Positions 1 through 11,371 are shown, counted from the stretch's first letter. The stretch is DNA of 64,000 nucleotides from Imbricaverruca yamaguchii (GCA_034440575.1 JAOTOL010001636.1:552001-616000); one strand, 5' to 3'. Translations and numbers: made by a program. Notes: a model not told the origin generated them from the letters alone.

Positions 1-2926
1 ACATTTGCTAAGTGTATGATGTTTAATGCTCAGAGTATCCGTTCCAAATTTGATAAGTTCAAGTGTTATGTTGCTGAGGAGGAACCAGATTTTGTTTGCA
101 TTACGGAGGCATTGGTCAGTGAAGGTTATTTTGGAGAACTTACAGGACTATGAGATCCAGGGATACAATATGTTTTCGTGCGATAGGGGTCCAGCAATGA
201 AAGGGGGTGGTGTAATGCTCTATATGAATAGCTTATTCAGTTCTCAAAAAGTAGCAGGTGGGGATAAAAATGTGTCTGTGGAGTCCATTTGGCTTGATGT
301 CACTGGGAAAAGGCAACAGCAATACTCCTAGGATAGGAGCTTTCTACCGATCAGGAACACTGCCACATTCTCAGCAACTGGAGCTTGACAAGGTGATTTG
401 TGAGGAAATCAGTAGAAACTTTAAGAGGAAGTGCCTTATTCTTGGTGACTAATCTAAAAGGTTATGAAAATGCTGGTGTTGGCTCCCATCATGCAAAATG
501 TTTAGGAAATGCCTTGAAGAGGACCTGTTTTTACACCAGTTTGTATCGGAACCTACCAGGCATGGTTCATTCTTGGACCTTGTATTCTCGGATTTAAGTG
601 ACTTGGTTCAAGACTTGACTGTAGGCGAAACTCTGGGAAGAAGTGACCATAACATAGTTAGATGCAAGGCACATGTAGGGGAAATTATCAAGGATAATTT
701 GGTAAAGGTTCCAAATTTCAACAGAGCAGACTTTGACTGCATGAGAGCGGCTTTAAGTGGCATCAGATGGGAAGAAGAATTCTCCAATTTAAATGCCTGT
801 GAAATGTGGGAAAAGTTCAAATCTTACTTGAAGGAAATTCACATTAGACATGTCCCCCAAAAGGAAAGACGCCAACAAAGGGTAGGAAAGCCGGCATGGC
901 TTACACCAGACTTGATAAAAGTAATTAAGGCGAAGAAAACTGCATTTAGAGTCTTTAAAGAAGCCTCAAATGTCGTTAATCTAAAGGCGTATCGAAAAGC
1001 TAGACACTGTGAAGCAAACAACCAGGGCAGCAAACCGAGCAAAAGAACTGGATTTAGCTAGAAACTTTAATGGGGACAGTAAAAAGTTCTTTAGTTTTTA
1101 CAAGCTGAGTAAAGTTTCTAGCACAATTGGTCCACTGGAAGTAAACGGACTACATTGGGTGAGGATAGTGAGATGGTTGAGGAGCTGAGCAAGCAGTTTA
1201 AATCAGTGTTTACATTGGAAGATATGACCAATCTGCCGACCGTACACCATAGTTCAGTGACATGGGATCTGACAAATGATGTTGATTTCATTGATAGTGA
1301 TGTTGTTTACAATCATATCAGGAAAATAAAGCCAAACAAGGCAGCAGGACCTGATGATATTAATGCTAGGGTGTTGCGGGAAACTGAAAAGGAACTGGCA
1401 TTTCCACTTAGTATAATATTTTGTAGATCAGTTTCACAAAATGAAATTCCAACCGATTGGAAAAGGGCAAATGTAGTTCCTATTTTCAAGAAAGGAGAAA
1501 GAGGGAAAGTTTAAAACTATAGGCCAGTAAGTCTCACATCCCTAGTCTGCAAGGTACTCGAATCAATTATCAAGGATAGAATAGTTAGTTATCTGGAAGG
1601 TAGCAGATTGATTCAAGATACTCAACATGGGTTTAGAAAAGGACGATCGTGTCTCACAAACCTCTTGGATTTTTTGAACTTCGCCACAGAACAATTTGAT
1701 CAGGGAAATCAGGTTGATGTAGCATATCTTGACTTTAGTAAGGCCTTTGACAAGGTACCCCATAAACGGTTAATGATACAGCTTCAGTCCCATGGTATTG
1801 CAGGTAGCATCTTAAAATGGATAGAGTTGCGGCTTTCAGATAGACAGCAAAGAGTGATGCTAAATGGTACAAAGTCATCATGGCAAAATGTTCTTAGTGG
1901 AGTCCCCCAGGGGTCAGTACTGGGGCCACTACTGTTCATTATATTTGTAAATAACATTGAAAGTGGCCTAAGCAGTAAAGTTTTGAAATTTGCGGATGAT
2001 TTGAAGGTCTTTAGGGCAATAACAGGTCAAGATGAGCATATCTCGCTGCAAAAAGACTTAGACGAACTTGTGAAGTGGTCCGAAGAATGGCAAATGAAAT
2101 TTAATTTTGATAAGTGCAAAATCATGCATGTAGGTAAGCAGCATATGAAGGCTCCATACTTGATGGGTGCCCAAGTGCTATCAGTGACTCAACAGGAGAA
2201 ACAGGAGAAGGATTTAGGTGTTATTCTAAACACAAAACTGGGGGCATCAGAACAGACCAAGGAAGCCAGGAAGAAGGCACTGAGAATGCTCGGGGCAATA
2301 AATAGGAATGTATCATACAGAAATGAGGAAGTGATCAGGAAGCTTTACTGTGCATACGTCAGGCCACATTTGGAATACTGCATCCAAGCTTGGTCTCCTA
2401 GCTATGAAAAAGATTGTTGGCTTTTAGAGAGAGTACAAAAGAGGGCTACAAAAATGGTTGATGGCATAAGCAACCTGGCATATGAGGAAAGATCGAAGAT
2501 ATTGAATATGTTTTCACTTAGATATAGAAGGCTGAGAGGAGATCTCATCGAGGTCTTTAAATTTGTACATGGTCTGGAGAGGGGATACCTTGGGGAAATG
2601 TTTGAATTGAACAGAAATGATGCAATTAGAGGTCATAAATGCAAAATTAAAGTTAACCACAGCAGAACAAGGTTAAGGCAAACTTTCTTCACAAACAGGA
2701 TAGTAGAACACTGTAACCAGCTGCCAGAAAACATTGTCAGTAGCAGCACATTGAACATCTTTAAAAACAGCATAGACAATCATCATACGAATATAGGGCT
2801 TGCTTTTCAGTATTACAGGGAGGGCTGACAGTTTTGGTGGGCAACTGGTTCAGTGTACAGAGTGCAACCAAGAAGGACCCTTGTGGCTCATAGTTGCACC
2901 AATATTTTATGTCTTTATGTCTCTCA
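1..2926 (+). mobile_element. CR1-clade LINE, 3' part, decayed
   Basis: Non-LTR retrotransposon whose ORF2-like protein would have an APE-type endonuclease followed by a reverse transcriptase. The endonuclease is recognised from NAQSIRSK near 22-45, CITEAL near 100 and the SDHN motif at 642-653. The RT is recognised from KAAGPDD (about 1340), NYRPVSL (about 1517), DFSKAFDKVPH (about 1730), GVPQGSVLGPLLF (about 1900), FADD (1989-2000) and RPHLEYC (about 2360). The GDLIEVFK-type C-terminal segment is typical of the CR1/L2 group. The 3' end finishes in a short TTATGTCT tandem, as expected for CR1 elements, which end in 8-bp repeats. The first bases of the window already lie inside the endonuclease, so the 5' end is not seen. 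The family assignment comes from motifs recalled, not from a search. Confidence 0.9.
20..2828 (+). pseudogene. Broken LINE ORF2 (endonuclease plus reverse transcriptase)
   Basis: The coding sequence is dead. The endonuclease N-terminus is in frame 1, moves to frame 2 near 115-135 and to frame 3 near 260-330. There is a stop near 450 and another disruption between 1060 and 1155. A TAA stop at 1512-1514 falls just before the NYRPVSL block. The rest of the RT and the C-terminal segment are then open from 1515 to 2828 (ending FQYYREG, stop TGA). The long intact RT part suggests a moderately young insertion. The host HYKK gene lies downstream on the opposite strand; no functional link is implied. 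Confidence 0.85.
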
Positions 2927-3192
2927 GGTGGCAAGGATTGCATGGCTTCCAGTGACAGTTGCCTACTGAGTTGCTTCCTCCGAAGCTTGGGAGTCTCATC
3001 GCACTGGTACACTGTCGCCTTCCACCCCCAAGCTATGTCATGGAATGTCTGCAGGTGTCCAGAAGCGTACTTGGCTGGTGGGCAATGGTTTAAAACATGT
3101 TTTGATAGCATGTAATTATTTTCATCTTTCTCGATTGCTACGTGGCAACAAATCTGCCTTATAATGGTTCGCTTCCCAGAGTTCGACACCAA
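2761..3192 (-). other. Unrecognised open frame next to the LINE
   Basis: The - strand is open for 143 codons. The left half only reads antisense through the LINE 3' end, so it cannot be an original gene. The part from about 2932 to 3130 (with the segments NHCPPAKY and FHDIAWGWK) has a protein-like composition and no stop, and it ends exactly where the LINE tail begins. It might be a remnant exon or another repeat into which the LINE inserted. I recognise no family and see no convincing splice sites. Confidence 0.2.
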
Positions 3193-4799
3193 CAGACGCT
3201 TTATGTCGAATACGTCGAGGGATATATGCTAAGCTTTGGCGTAGCGTTGGCCCGACGTTTTGCGCGATGGTCGGAGCCTGATCGGCCCCGACGGCCCAGA
3301 TCACTTGCCAGATGTACGGCCGCAGCGGTGCTGGACCTTCAAGACCCCCTCCCACAAGCACCTAATCGCATTACTATCGCATATCTACATGTCTGTCGTA
3401 GATGCGACACAATCTGCCAGCGCTTCAATGTCATGCTGGCATTCAACTTGCACACACTTTCCATTACGTCGGTGCTCAAGACACTGACGTAATGGAAATA
3501 AGACACCAAGCTCCGGATATTCCGTTTTCAGTGCCGAAAAGTGCCGCCGGCGGTCATCTCAGACCCCAAGATATTCCACAAGGAGGAGAGGGGAGGGGGA
3601 ATTTTCGCTTTCATGTAAGCTTGACAGCCCTGTGATCAAACGATGGTGCCCGACCACATATCACCCTCACTCAGGTTTTCCAGTTCAACTTACCGCGAGT
3701 CAGCCTTTTGTCACGGATGGAGATTGGAAGCCATACACTACACTCTTACAACATCGATTTATTTCATGCGATATAAAGTGGGAAACCTGCGCGGGGCTCT
3801 AAGCCGGAAATACGTCAGGCTTGAGTAGTAATGGCCAAAGGCCAGCTCGACGGCATGATCACAAATATCGTCTGTTGTTGCACAATCGAAATAGTTAATG
3901 CTGGAAAAATAGACGATGAGCTACATTGTTCCCGTGCCACAATTATCATTATCGTTGTGTAGGCATTTCGACTCACTGACATACAAAATGACCCATAGAA
4001 AACTGAGCAACAGTCGATGCACGCATCAACTGAATACAAATAACGTATGGTGCATTATATAAACATGACATACGAGGACGACCATCTACAACACTAAACT
4101 CTACATTGTTCATTATTATCGTGGAATATTACTGCTTGAGGCGATCTGATATTGCCATAGTTGCACAGAAAGCTATACCATATCGGATATCACATTCCTG
4201 GTAATTGAGCGATAGTAGCATGACTATGCACACTTGAAACATACATTATGGCAGTGGCGGATTCTAGACACCAGTACTCCACACAGCTAGAATACGATAA
4301 CAAGATGTATAAATGGATACCATCATGCTATCCCGGAACAAATGCATATATGACAACCATATGCTTCTTGAAAGCAGCTATCATAATAAAACAGAAACGT
4401 CTCTGTCTATCAACAAAGCTCAATCGATGAAGATAAACATCATATGGATACCAGCCCGTCTAATGTTTATCACTATTAACCAATGCACTGATGTAAGACA
4501 TCAACCACTTGCTATGCAGTTGCGATCAGCAGATACTTGGGCATAACATTTCACATAAACTGTCACCAACAGCAGCCTAGCCGAAGCCACCCTTGCATGG
4601 TGTGCCTTCATCATAGACATGGTAGCGCCTTGCCGGGACTAAAGTTCGCTTGCTTTCTCCGATGAGGGGCTGAACACGGAGCCGTGTGAGGTGAGCACCG
4701 GACGGGCCCGTACACGTCCCGATAGTTCCGATCCACGCCTGCCGCACAGATCGCCGCCACATCGGCAGCTGGCCTGCCTTGGCCGGCGCGAGGCGCTCG
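3193..4799. other. Intergenic, 3' flank of HYKK
   Basis: No gene or repeat family is recognised here. Open frames are short and without family motifs. The - strand stretch next to the HYKK stop codon should contain the 3' UTR of that gene, but I could not place a polyadenylation site with confidence. Confidence 0.5.
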
Positions 4800-4988
4800 T
4801 CACTGCCGGTACTGCTGCTGAATGCGCTGCCAGCGCGCGAGCAGCCGCTCCTGGGGCTCCTGCCAGATCTGCTTCATGGCGGTCCAGCCGTTGGTGGCGG
4901 TTGCCAGCACGTACTCGTTGGCCGGATTCTGGTGGTACGCCAGCGCGCCCAGCACAAGCGACTGCGCGAACCGGCCGCACACGCACGT
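4800..4988 (-). CDS. HYKK: HYKK exon 7, last coding exon (residues 301-362)
   Basis: The acceptor is CGGCAG and the exon ends with TGA at 4802-4800. It encodes CGRFAQSLVLGALAYHQNP and NEYVLATATNGWTAMKQIW, matching the C-terminal helices of the family (RFCQSL and TGWKHLQ-like blocks). The end is slightly shorter than in the human protein. Confidence 0.93.
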   Translation of the reverse strand, partial: TCVCGRFAQSLVLGALAYHQNPANEYVLATATNGWTAMKQIWQEPQERLLARWQRIQQQYRQ

Positions 4989-7900
4989 CTGCCGACCAGG
5001 ACACTGCGACCGTCATCACCCGACACGGACTGATCGATTGCTGCAACTGCCTTCGGTGCCCACGCCGTGTCTATTACGCATCAAGGATTTGGACGGGGCC
5101 GTGGAGGGGGTAATGCGCATGAAACGGGAAATTCAGAAGTCGTAAACACTTTCCATTCAAATGCAAATTATCACGAGATTGGGCTGCTGCATGCGTGACC
5201 CAAGTACGGGTAACAACCCATTGAACTTCTCACCCAGTGCTGGCTGGTGGCTCAACGAGCCCAACTCTCGGTAGCAGCAGCAGCCCGTACCTGGAACAGA
5301 GCCGGCTCCTGTCCCATGTGAAGTTGGCCAACGGTGACATTAGCAGTTCATACCTGCAGCAGAGCCAGCTCCTGCGCCGTGTAAAACCGCCCAACACGAC
5401 TTCAGTAACACGTACCTACGACAGAGCCAGGGCATAAAGCCGACCTGCAGTGATCTCAACGACACGTACCTGCAGCATAGCCAGCTCCTGCAGGGCATAC
5501 AGCCGACCAGCAGTGATCTCAGCGACACGTACCTGCAGCAGAGCCAGCTCCTGTGCCGTCAGCCGGCGGTGGCGCGAGTAGCCGGCCAGCACGTGGCCGC
5601 CGACATCCAGCCGCTCCATCAGGCTACAGTCGACCATCAGATACATGACGATCAGCGCCAGCTCGAACAGCTGGGCCGACCGGTGACTGTCGCCGAAGTC
5701 GAGCACGCCCACCACGTGGTGCGCGCCGCGCGCGTCCGGCGCCACCAGCAGGTTCTGCTCGTTCAGGTCGCCGTGCAGCGTGCCTGCGCGCAGCGGGCGC
5801 AGAGTCGAGCGCGGCTGACATGGTGAGATGCCACCTGGGATGGCTATGGTGAAGTGGAATGTATACTGACAGAAGTGCATTCACAGCGGTTGGCTCGCTG
5901 GCAAAAGTAGACACACATAAAGAGAAAGAAAACAGATACTGGAGCGAAACAGATGAGCTTCGTGCACCACCAAGGAAATAAATAAGCATCATAAAATGCA
6001 CTATATCAATCATAAATCTTAAATCGCAAAGCAATCATAAATTTAAAAAATCATAAAGTACGGGTGTCGAGAGGGTGGTAGCTGTTCGCCACCTCCTTGC
6101 CTGACCCGTACCAGCTCGCGTCCGGCCTCCGACCGCCGCAATACACCTCTCCAACGCAGCGACTCCTCAGGCCGGGTAAGGGTTCCCCAGAGCGGTGCCG
6201 GGCCTCACCCTGCGGTAGCTGGTCCAGCACGGGCGACACACGCTCGGCGAACTGCTGGATCGCCTGCTCGACCATCGCGCGCCGCTCCAGGTCCGGCACC
6301 ACCCAGGTGGACTGGGCCACCGCCGGCACGTTACGCATGAAAAACGGGGACTCCAGCGTGTCGTACACCGGGTGGTCGAAGTCCTGTGGACAGAACCGTC
6401 GTCAGCGAGGCTCGGGGGGGTAGCGACTGTCAGATGGGTCCGGGACAGAGAGACTATCAGAGGGGCCATGCGGACAGAGTGACTGTCTGATGCATCTTAT
6501 GGTGAAGATCACTTGAATGAAATAGCAGGCTGTATCGTTCTCGTAGTTTCAACATGACAATTTGCATAGCCGAGCCAGCAGGTCAACGTCATTTAAAAGC
6601 TGACGTGCAAGAACACAACATTTCTATAGAAAACACGCACGGACAGGACACTGGAACATTGACATTCGACGCACCTGGAGACAGTTGCTGATGCGCGCAG
6701 TCATCTCGCCCAACTCAAACATCAGAGTCGAGGTGTAGGGCACCGTGTGCAGCAAGTCGCCCGGAATGAAGACCAGCAATCGCACGATGTGCTCGGTGCC
6801 GGGTCCGGAATCTGAGGGGACGAACACGTGCGGCGTCCAATCCTTCAGTGTGAATGCTGATTGTATTTACATGAGATGCACGTGACGTACATGAGATCCA
6901 TATTTGTGGCTGTCTGAGTTACTACGGCCAAAATATGGGGTCAGCGTTATTCCACTACGTTGCACTACTTGTGGTATGGGTTCACTATAAATATTGAGCA
7001 TTTCTTTATAAACCCCTGTCATAGCCACCAAATGTAAACCATGCAGTATTTGTGCAAAACTAAAAATATACAAGAAAAGGCGTAGTGTTGAAGAGAATAT
7101 TGACCACATGCATTAACCACAATGTCTGCAAAGGTCTTGCAAAAGGGTGATGGCAATATATACATGTGAAAAATACAGCCTGAATAAGCCAGTCAGAATT
7201 CCGATGCTGCGGGAGAGGATGGCAACGATGACAACGCGTTAACCCATCACTAGTGGCTGCACATCACTATAACACATGACTATAGTGATGGGACAAAGGT
7301 CTGTCAATGAGAGATAGTCCGACAATGCGGAGGACTTCGATATTGAAGGAGAGCTTGGTGATGCGGATGACTCCGTTGCTGAGGAAATCTGGTCATGCGC
7401 GGAGGTCTCGCACTGAGGAAGAGTCAGGCAATACAGAGAGGCCCGATGCTGAGGGTGAGTCTCACAATATGGAGAGGCATATGCAGAGGGAGAGTCTGAT
7501 GATGCTGAGGGATTAGATACCAAAGGTATCTGATAATGTGGAGAGGTCTGGGGGAATCATAGTGATGTGAAAGGAGCCCGAAGGATTAAACTAGGATATA
7601 ATCTTTACCTAGAACTAGGCTCAAGACGCAAGTTTAATGGATTCTTATTCTAGACAACAGCAATTCTCAGCCGAGAGGAACTCTTCTTGGGAGACTTCGG
7701 GCTTTCAAGTGAGGGCGAAGAGATAGGGAAACGCTGGCACGACAAGGGGTAATATGTGATTCATGCCGTGCTTTGTGACATTCATAGCAAGAGGTGATGT
7801 GCGATACACGTTGTTTTGTTGCAAGGAAAAACTTGAGATATGGCCCGCGGGAAAGGAACGATAAAATGTTCAGAATCGCTGCAATACACTGAGGTACTAC

Positions 7901-10722
7901 CGAAAAACGGAGAATCTCCATTCAGTGTTGGAAATACCCGGCTGCTTTGGACGGCCACTCCGGAGGGGAGGGGAGGGCATGTGGACCGATATACTCTTCT
8001 TTCAGGTTGCGGTCTAGGTCGACCGAACGACTCTGACCGGTCATCGCACGACCCCCTCTCACATGAGCGAGCAGGGCGGTGGGGAATGGGTGAGTGCAAG
8101 CATGGACAATGGGACTACTTTTGTTCTCGGGAGCATACGTCCAGAAGTGTCCAGTATTTCCGACCATGTCTCCTATACATCAGGGTTGTTAGGGAAGAGA
8201 TCTCAGCAGAGGAACTGTAATATATGTATGCAGTCAACTTGGTACTATAGGGAAGGTATCCGAGGATAAACCTATCGGGAAAAAGTTTCTTTAAAAAATA
8301 TTTGCGAGCGCAAGGAGGGAATCCGCTGAATATGGTCCCATGCCGCTGATGCAGTTATATGAGCTATGATTAGCATTAGGGTTGAAAAAGAGTTGGTCGT
8401 GTGGGTGCATTGATGGCACGTTAAACTCTCGGTGAAAAACTCCGCAGTTGAACTGGAATTCATGGATCGGGTGGTGGTGCCAGGGTTCACACAACAAGCT
8501 CTGCGTAGTAATAGGACCTTGGTTCATAAAGCCATCCAAGCAAGTATTCGGACTGATTTTTTTAAACGAAAAAAAAAACTGTTCCTGGATTTTTTGCCTC
8601 TAGAATATCATCCTCTTCAGAAAATTGTTCACATGTTCTCATGTGGAGCTTCAATGGTGCTGTTTGACAATCGACCACTGTGATAAGGTTATCAAGATAC
8701 ACTGGGAAGTGCAAACTTATATTCTGATATGACATGTTAAAGAAAAAAATATCCACTCCACATTAAATTCCCATACATCTTTTCTCTTCACGTCCACGAT
8801 CACAAAACACAAATATAACCCTGCTCCACGTCAAGTCAAAATGAACGTCTAAGAAGGGGCCGAACACTTCATGCAGCACTACACGTGCAGCAGCACATGC
8901 AAACGACAAGGGTACCTCCATGCCATTACAACCATTGTATGCGTGACCAATCTCCTGACTAAAGAGCCTACCAGTTGGGGGCGGCCAGGACGCAGTCGGT
9001 GTAGTACTCAGAGTTTGCAGCGACCATTCGGCGTTGTCCATGGTGGCCACGGGGTATGGAACACTGCAGACGGCGGCAGAAGGAAGTCATCCGCCTCCCA
9101 CACTACCAACTACTGACCCAGTCAACTGACAGGGCTTCATGTCTACTGACATCCACCTCCCACACTACCAACTACTGACCCAGTCAACTGACAGGGTTTC
9201 AGGCAACACCTCACTAGCGAGTACGATAAGCGACAGAATAGAAACAGCAAATACACCAAAAATGGAAAACGAAAGAAGCAAAGACGCGGAAAATGTAACA
9301 AAATACTAACAGGAGAACCTATGCACAAAGAAATACAGACAGTATCTTCGAAGGAGACATAAAATATTAAAGAACTACACAGATGCATACACATTAGCAT
9401 ATAGAAGCGGAAAATGTAACAAAATACGAACAATAGAACATATGCACCAGAAAAGAGAGACAGTATCTTCCAAGGAGTCATGACATGTTAAAGAACTGCA
9501 TGGATGCATACATAATAGCATATAGAAGGCACATTTGCTTTCAGAATGCCGAAACATTTTGCAAGCTTGCACAGAATGACATCAGCGATCTTTGCGTGAA
9601 ATTCTTACTTGAATCCGGCACCCTTGAACCGATGCATCAGCTGATTTTGAGCCTCGACGATGGCCGGTTTCTGAGAGTCGACGGCATTCAGTATCTTGAG
9701 CGTGTATCCATCCGGACAGACAGACCGTATAAATGGATTTGCATGGGCTTGGCGAACCTGTGAATCACAGTTGTAGCTAAATACGACAGGAACGAACTTC
9801 AGGAAATGAACAGGTGGAATGGATATTGTTGGGTCGTTTGCTATTGGAATTCATGGGCGTATCGACTACGTCGGCCATGCGGCGCCCCCCAGAAATGGAA
9901 ACTGTGGTGCGAAGAGAAAACAAAGCAACCGCTAACAATACTCTTCAAGTGGTGACACGACCATAACACTTCTCAACCAAGCTTGCCATTTTGTCAGCTA
10001 TCGACAGTAATCGCAATGTTTGTGTGATGCTAAACACCGAGCAGACGACACCTGTCAGAACTGCACACAACATCCCCACATGCCAAGCTTTTAGACTGAC
10101 ATGAACGCTGTGTGATGGACATACCCAACATTGCTTTAGGATTCAGGCGGGTGTTGAGCATTAGTGCTGACAAGGAGCGTTACTTCTGCTACTCAATCCT
10201 ATCACATCGATAGCATCAACAGCCGCGGCGCCTGCAACTGACTGCGCGGTACAGCCGAGCTGTTAGGTCCATAGGATTCATGAAGTGTTCACATCCGAGT
10301 ATGCTTCTTGATGGGCTTGCTTTGGTTCATGTTTTGGGGAGCTGGCGTCACCACGACAGGTGCCAGCCGGTGGCCACGTAAGTAACTGAAATTATCAACT
10401 AAACTATCGTACACCACCAACATGATATGAACACTGTACCGGACAAAATTACCTGGTGATCAAAGATAGTCGGAGGTTGTCGTAACCATAGTGCAACCAA
10501 TGGCAAGTAAAAAAAAACGTGCCAACGCACTTTCAAAGAACACACACCACACCACATGCATCATTGCATCATCACAGTTGACGCTGTTACCTGAACATGG
10601 AAGTTGAGATCATCGTACGCATTGAGCTGTTTGACACCAGTGACCTCCAGCCCATAGACGTGACGCACCAGGCCGGGCACACCAGCCTTGCTCAGGACTG
10701 GTTTGGTGGTCTGATCAGCCAT
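4800..10722 (-). CDS. HYKK: Hydroxylysine kinase (seven exons, complete)
   Basis: GTP-dependent kinase of 5-hydroxy-L-lysine in lysine and hydroxylysine breakdown (family knowledge: HYKK/AGPHD1, aminoglycoside phosphotransferase fold, cytosolic type). Coding exons in transcript order are 10722-10591, 9757-9609, 9063-9008, 6811-6675, 6383-6209, 5783-5533 and 4988-4800. All introns are GT-AG and all phases agree, giving 362 residues; as I recall the human protein is about 373. Visible motifs: YDDLNFHV in the N-lobe, YTLKILNA with the likely nucleotide-binding Lys65, the catalytic loop HGDLNEQN (His220, Asp222, Asn227) and the metal-binding LDFGD (Asp245), followed by GGHVLAGY. The start was chosen at ATG 10722-10720 because the family-like sequence begins there; an in-frame ATG at 10767 would add 15 residues. 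No key residue is missing, so the gene looks functional. The family call rests on remembered similarity over the full length. Confidence 0.93.
5282..5532. repeat. Duplicated exon-6 ends and splice donors in intron 6
   Basis: The exon 6 terminus with its donor (on the + strand GTACCTGCAGCAGAGCCAGC and about 10 bp more) recurs near 5466, 5407, 5348 and 5283 with increasing divergence. The first extra copy is 63 bp from the true donor, keeps the GTAC donor and is in frame without a stop. The unit therefore behaves as a minisatellite grown from an exon-intron junction. Confidence 0.85.
5533..5783 (-). CDS. HYKK: HYKK exon 6, catalytic exon (residues 217-300)
   Basis: The acceptor is GCGCAG and the donor CAG|GTACGT; length 251 bp. 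It carries the APH-type catalytic loop HGDLNEQN and the metal-binding LDFGD, then FELALIVMYLMVD and GGHVLAGY. All these are family hallmarks. The 3' end, encoding ELALLQ plus the donor, is repeated in the intron that follows. Confidence 0.95.
6209..6383 (-). CDS. HYKK: HYKK exon 5 (residues 159-216)
   Basis: The acceptor is CCACAG and the donor CAGG|GTGAG; length 175 bp, ending after the first base of the Gly217 codon. It encodes FDHPVYDTLESPFFMRNVP and the helix AMVEQAIQQFAERVSPVLDQ. This is the helical segment that precedes the catalytic loop in the family. Confidence 0.9.
6675..6811 (-). CDS. HYKK: HYKK exon 4 (residues 113-158)
   Basis: The acceptor is CCCCTCAG and the donor CAG|GTGCG; length 137 bp. 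It encodes SGPGTEHIVRLLVFIPGD and LMFELGEMTARISNCLQ. The VRLL-x-x-PG block is the conserved strand and turn before the hinge helix, and the ELG helix follows. Confidence 0.92.
7300..7525. repeat. Degenerate GA-rich tandem repeat in intron 3
   Basis: Loosely periodic motifs such as GATGCTGAGG and GGAGAGG recur about every 25-35 bp. They are strongly diverged and no exact unit length can be given. Confidence 0.55.
8437..8520 (+). repeat. Interspersed repeat, copy A
   Basis: The segment with AACTGGAATTCATGGA and CAACAAGCTCTGC has a diverged reverse-complement counterpart at 27421-27497. Similarity runs over about 80 bp. The GGGTTC inside resembles a pol III B box, so a tRNA-related SINE is possible but not proven. 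Confidence 0.6.
9008..9063 (-). CDS. HYKK: HYKK exon 3, 56-bp micro-exon (residues 94-113)
   Basis: A 56-bp exon with acceptor CTGCAG and donor CTGA|GTACTA. It completes the Asn94 codon, encodes VPYPVATMDNAEWSLQTL and gives the first base of codon 113. Phases on both sides fit exons 2 and 4. The position matches the variable surface segment between the N-lobe helix and the SGxxxxxVRLL strand of the family. Because it is short, it is the exon most easily missed by gene finders. Confidence 0.82.
9094..9205. repeat. 62-bp tandem duplication beside exon 3
   Basis: The block beginning CCTCCCACACTACCAACTAC occurs at 9094 and again at 9156, with CTGACCCAGTCAACTGACAG in both copies. It lies in intron 2, only about 30 bp from the exon 3 acceptor. 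Confidence 0.9.
9286..9530. repeat. 121-bp tandem duplication in HYKK intron 2
   Basis: Two diverged copies starting GCGGAAAATGTAACAAAATA at about 9286 and 9407. Both share AGACAGTATCTTC and GCATATAGAAG landmarks. The right edge comes close to the exon 2 donor side. Confidence 0.85.
9609..9757 (-). CDS. HYKK: HYKK exon 2 (residues 45-93 and two bases)
   Basis: The acceptor is CACAG and the donor AA|GTAAGA; length 149 bp, ending after two bases of codon 94. It encodes GYTLKILNAVDSQKP and VEAQNQLMHRFKGAGF. These align with the family's beta-strand carrying the nucleotide-binding lysine and with the following helix. Confidence 0.9.
9764..10590 (-). other. HYKK intron 1, main part
   Basis: Intron between exon 1 (donor at 10590-10589) and exon 2 (acceptor CACAG just above 9757). 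No repeat family or embedded gene is recognised. Confidence 0.7.
10591..10722 (-). CDS. HYKK: HYKK exon 1 (residues 1-44)
   Basis: First coding exon, starting MADQTTKP and ending NFHVQ at a CAG|GTAAC donor in phase 0. The segment VYGLEVTGVKQLNAYDDLNF matches the N-terminal strand region of the family, where a YDDxNF motif is conserved. An upstream in-frame ATG at 10765-10767 gives a longer alternative start. Confidence 0.9.
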
Positions 10723-11371
10723 TCTGGCACCTGTTGGGTCATCATGGTCAGCACCGTCACTTTTCAATCACTATCTAGCCAGCTGACCATTGCAGAAGAA
10801 TAACCCTGGGTTCCTTTGCAAGGCATTCCACTGCCAGGTCACAGAGCACCAGCGTCACCAACCTCTCACGCTGATTAACCTACAGTGGAATAGGCAATCA
10901 TGTAATTCTTCATTTAAAGCTATATTGAACCTGTTATCCATCTTTACAAAATTTATGGCAGTATTTTCTCATAAGTACTGTCAAATTTTATTCAAAGAAG
11001 AAATTCAATGAACACGCATCTGTACGGTGTACAATGCAGTGCTACCTAATGACTTGGAATGTATGTCTCCATGGATTTCCAAGAGGGGGAAATACTGTCA
11101 GTCCAAAGACTCCTCCATCACCAAAGGTATGATGCCCCATCATGTGACTACAGTATGGTGAGCCCTGCTCGTCTGACTGCACATTCTCTAATCGCTCAGC
11201 GTCTGTAAGGGAGCCATAATACTGGCCACAAGAAAGACTGAATGCACATATTTATATTTACTTACACACAAAAAAAAACCAGCCTGAATGGTCCAACTGA
11301 CACAGCCATAATGATGTAAAGAAGCTAATACCGACTGATTCTTCCACAAGGATGTTAACAAGCGCCCTGGG
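10723..11371. other. Upstream region of HYKK
   Basis: Probable 5' UTR and promoter side of the - strand gene. No TATA box or other element can be assigned safely. An A-run and a C/G-rich boundary near 11370 mark the start of the inverted-repeat block. Confidence 0.4.

Larger units (their letters stand above)
6812..9007 (-). other. HYKK intron 3 (2.2 kb)
   Basis: Longest intron of the gene. It contains a degenerate GA-rich repeat zone (about 7300-7525) and an interspersed repeat at about 8437-8520. The AT-rich remainder shows no embedded gene. Confidence 0.75.

Noticed and set aside
10309..10380. Possible signal-peptide exon on the + strand (MGLLWFMFWG)
   Set aside because: It lies inside HYKK intron 1, is very short and has no downstream partner; the following donor-like GTAAGT may be chance.
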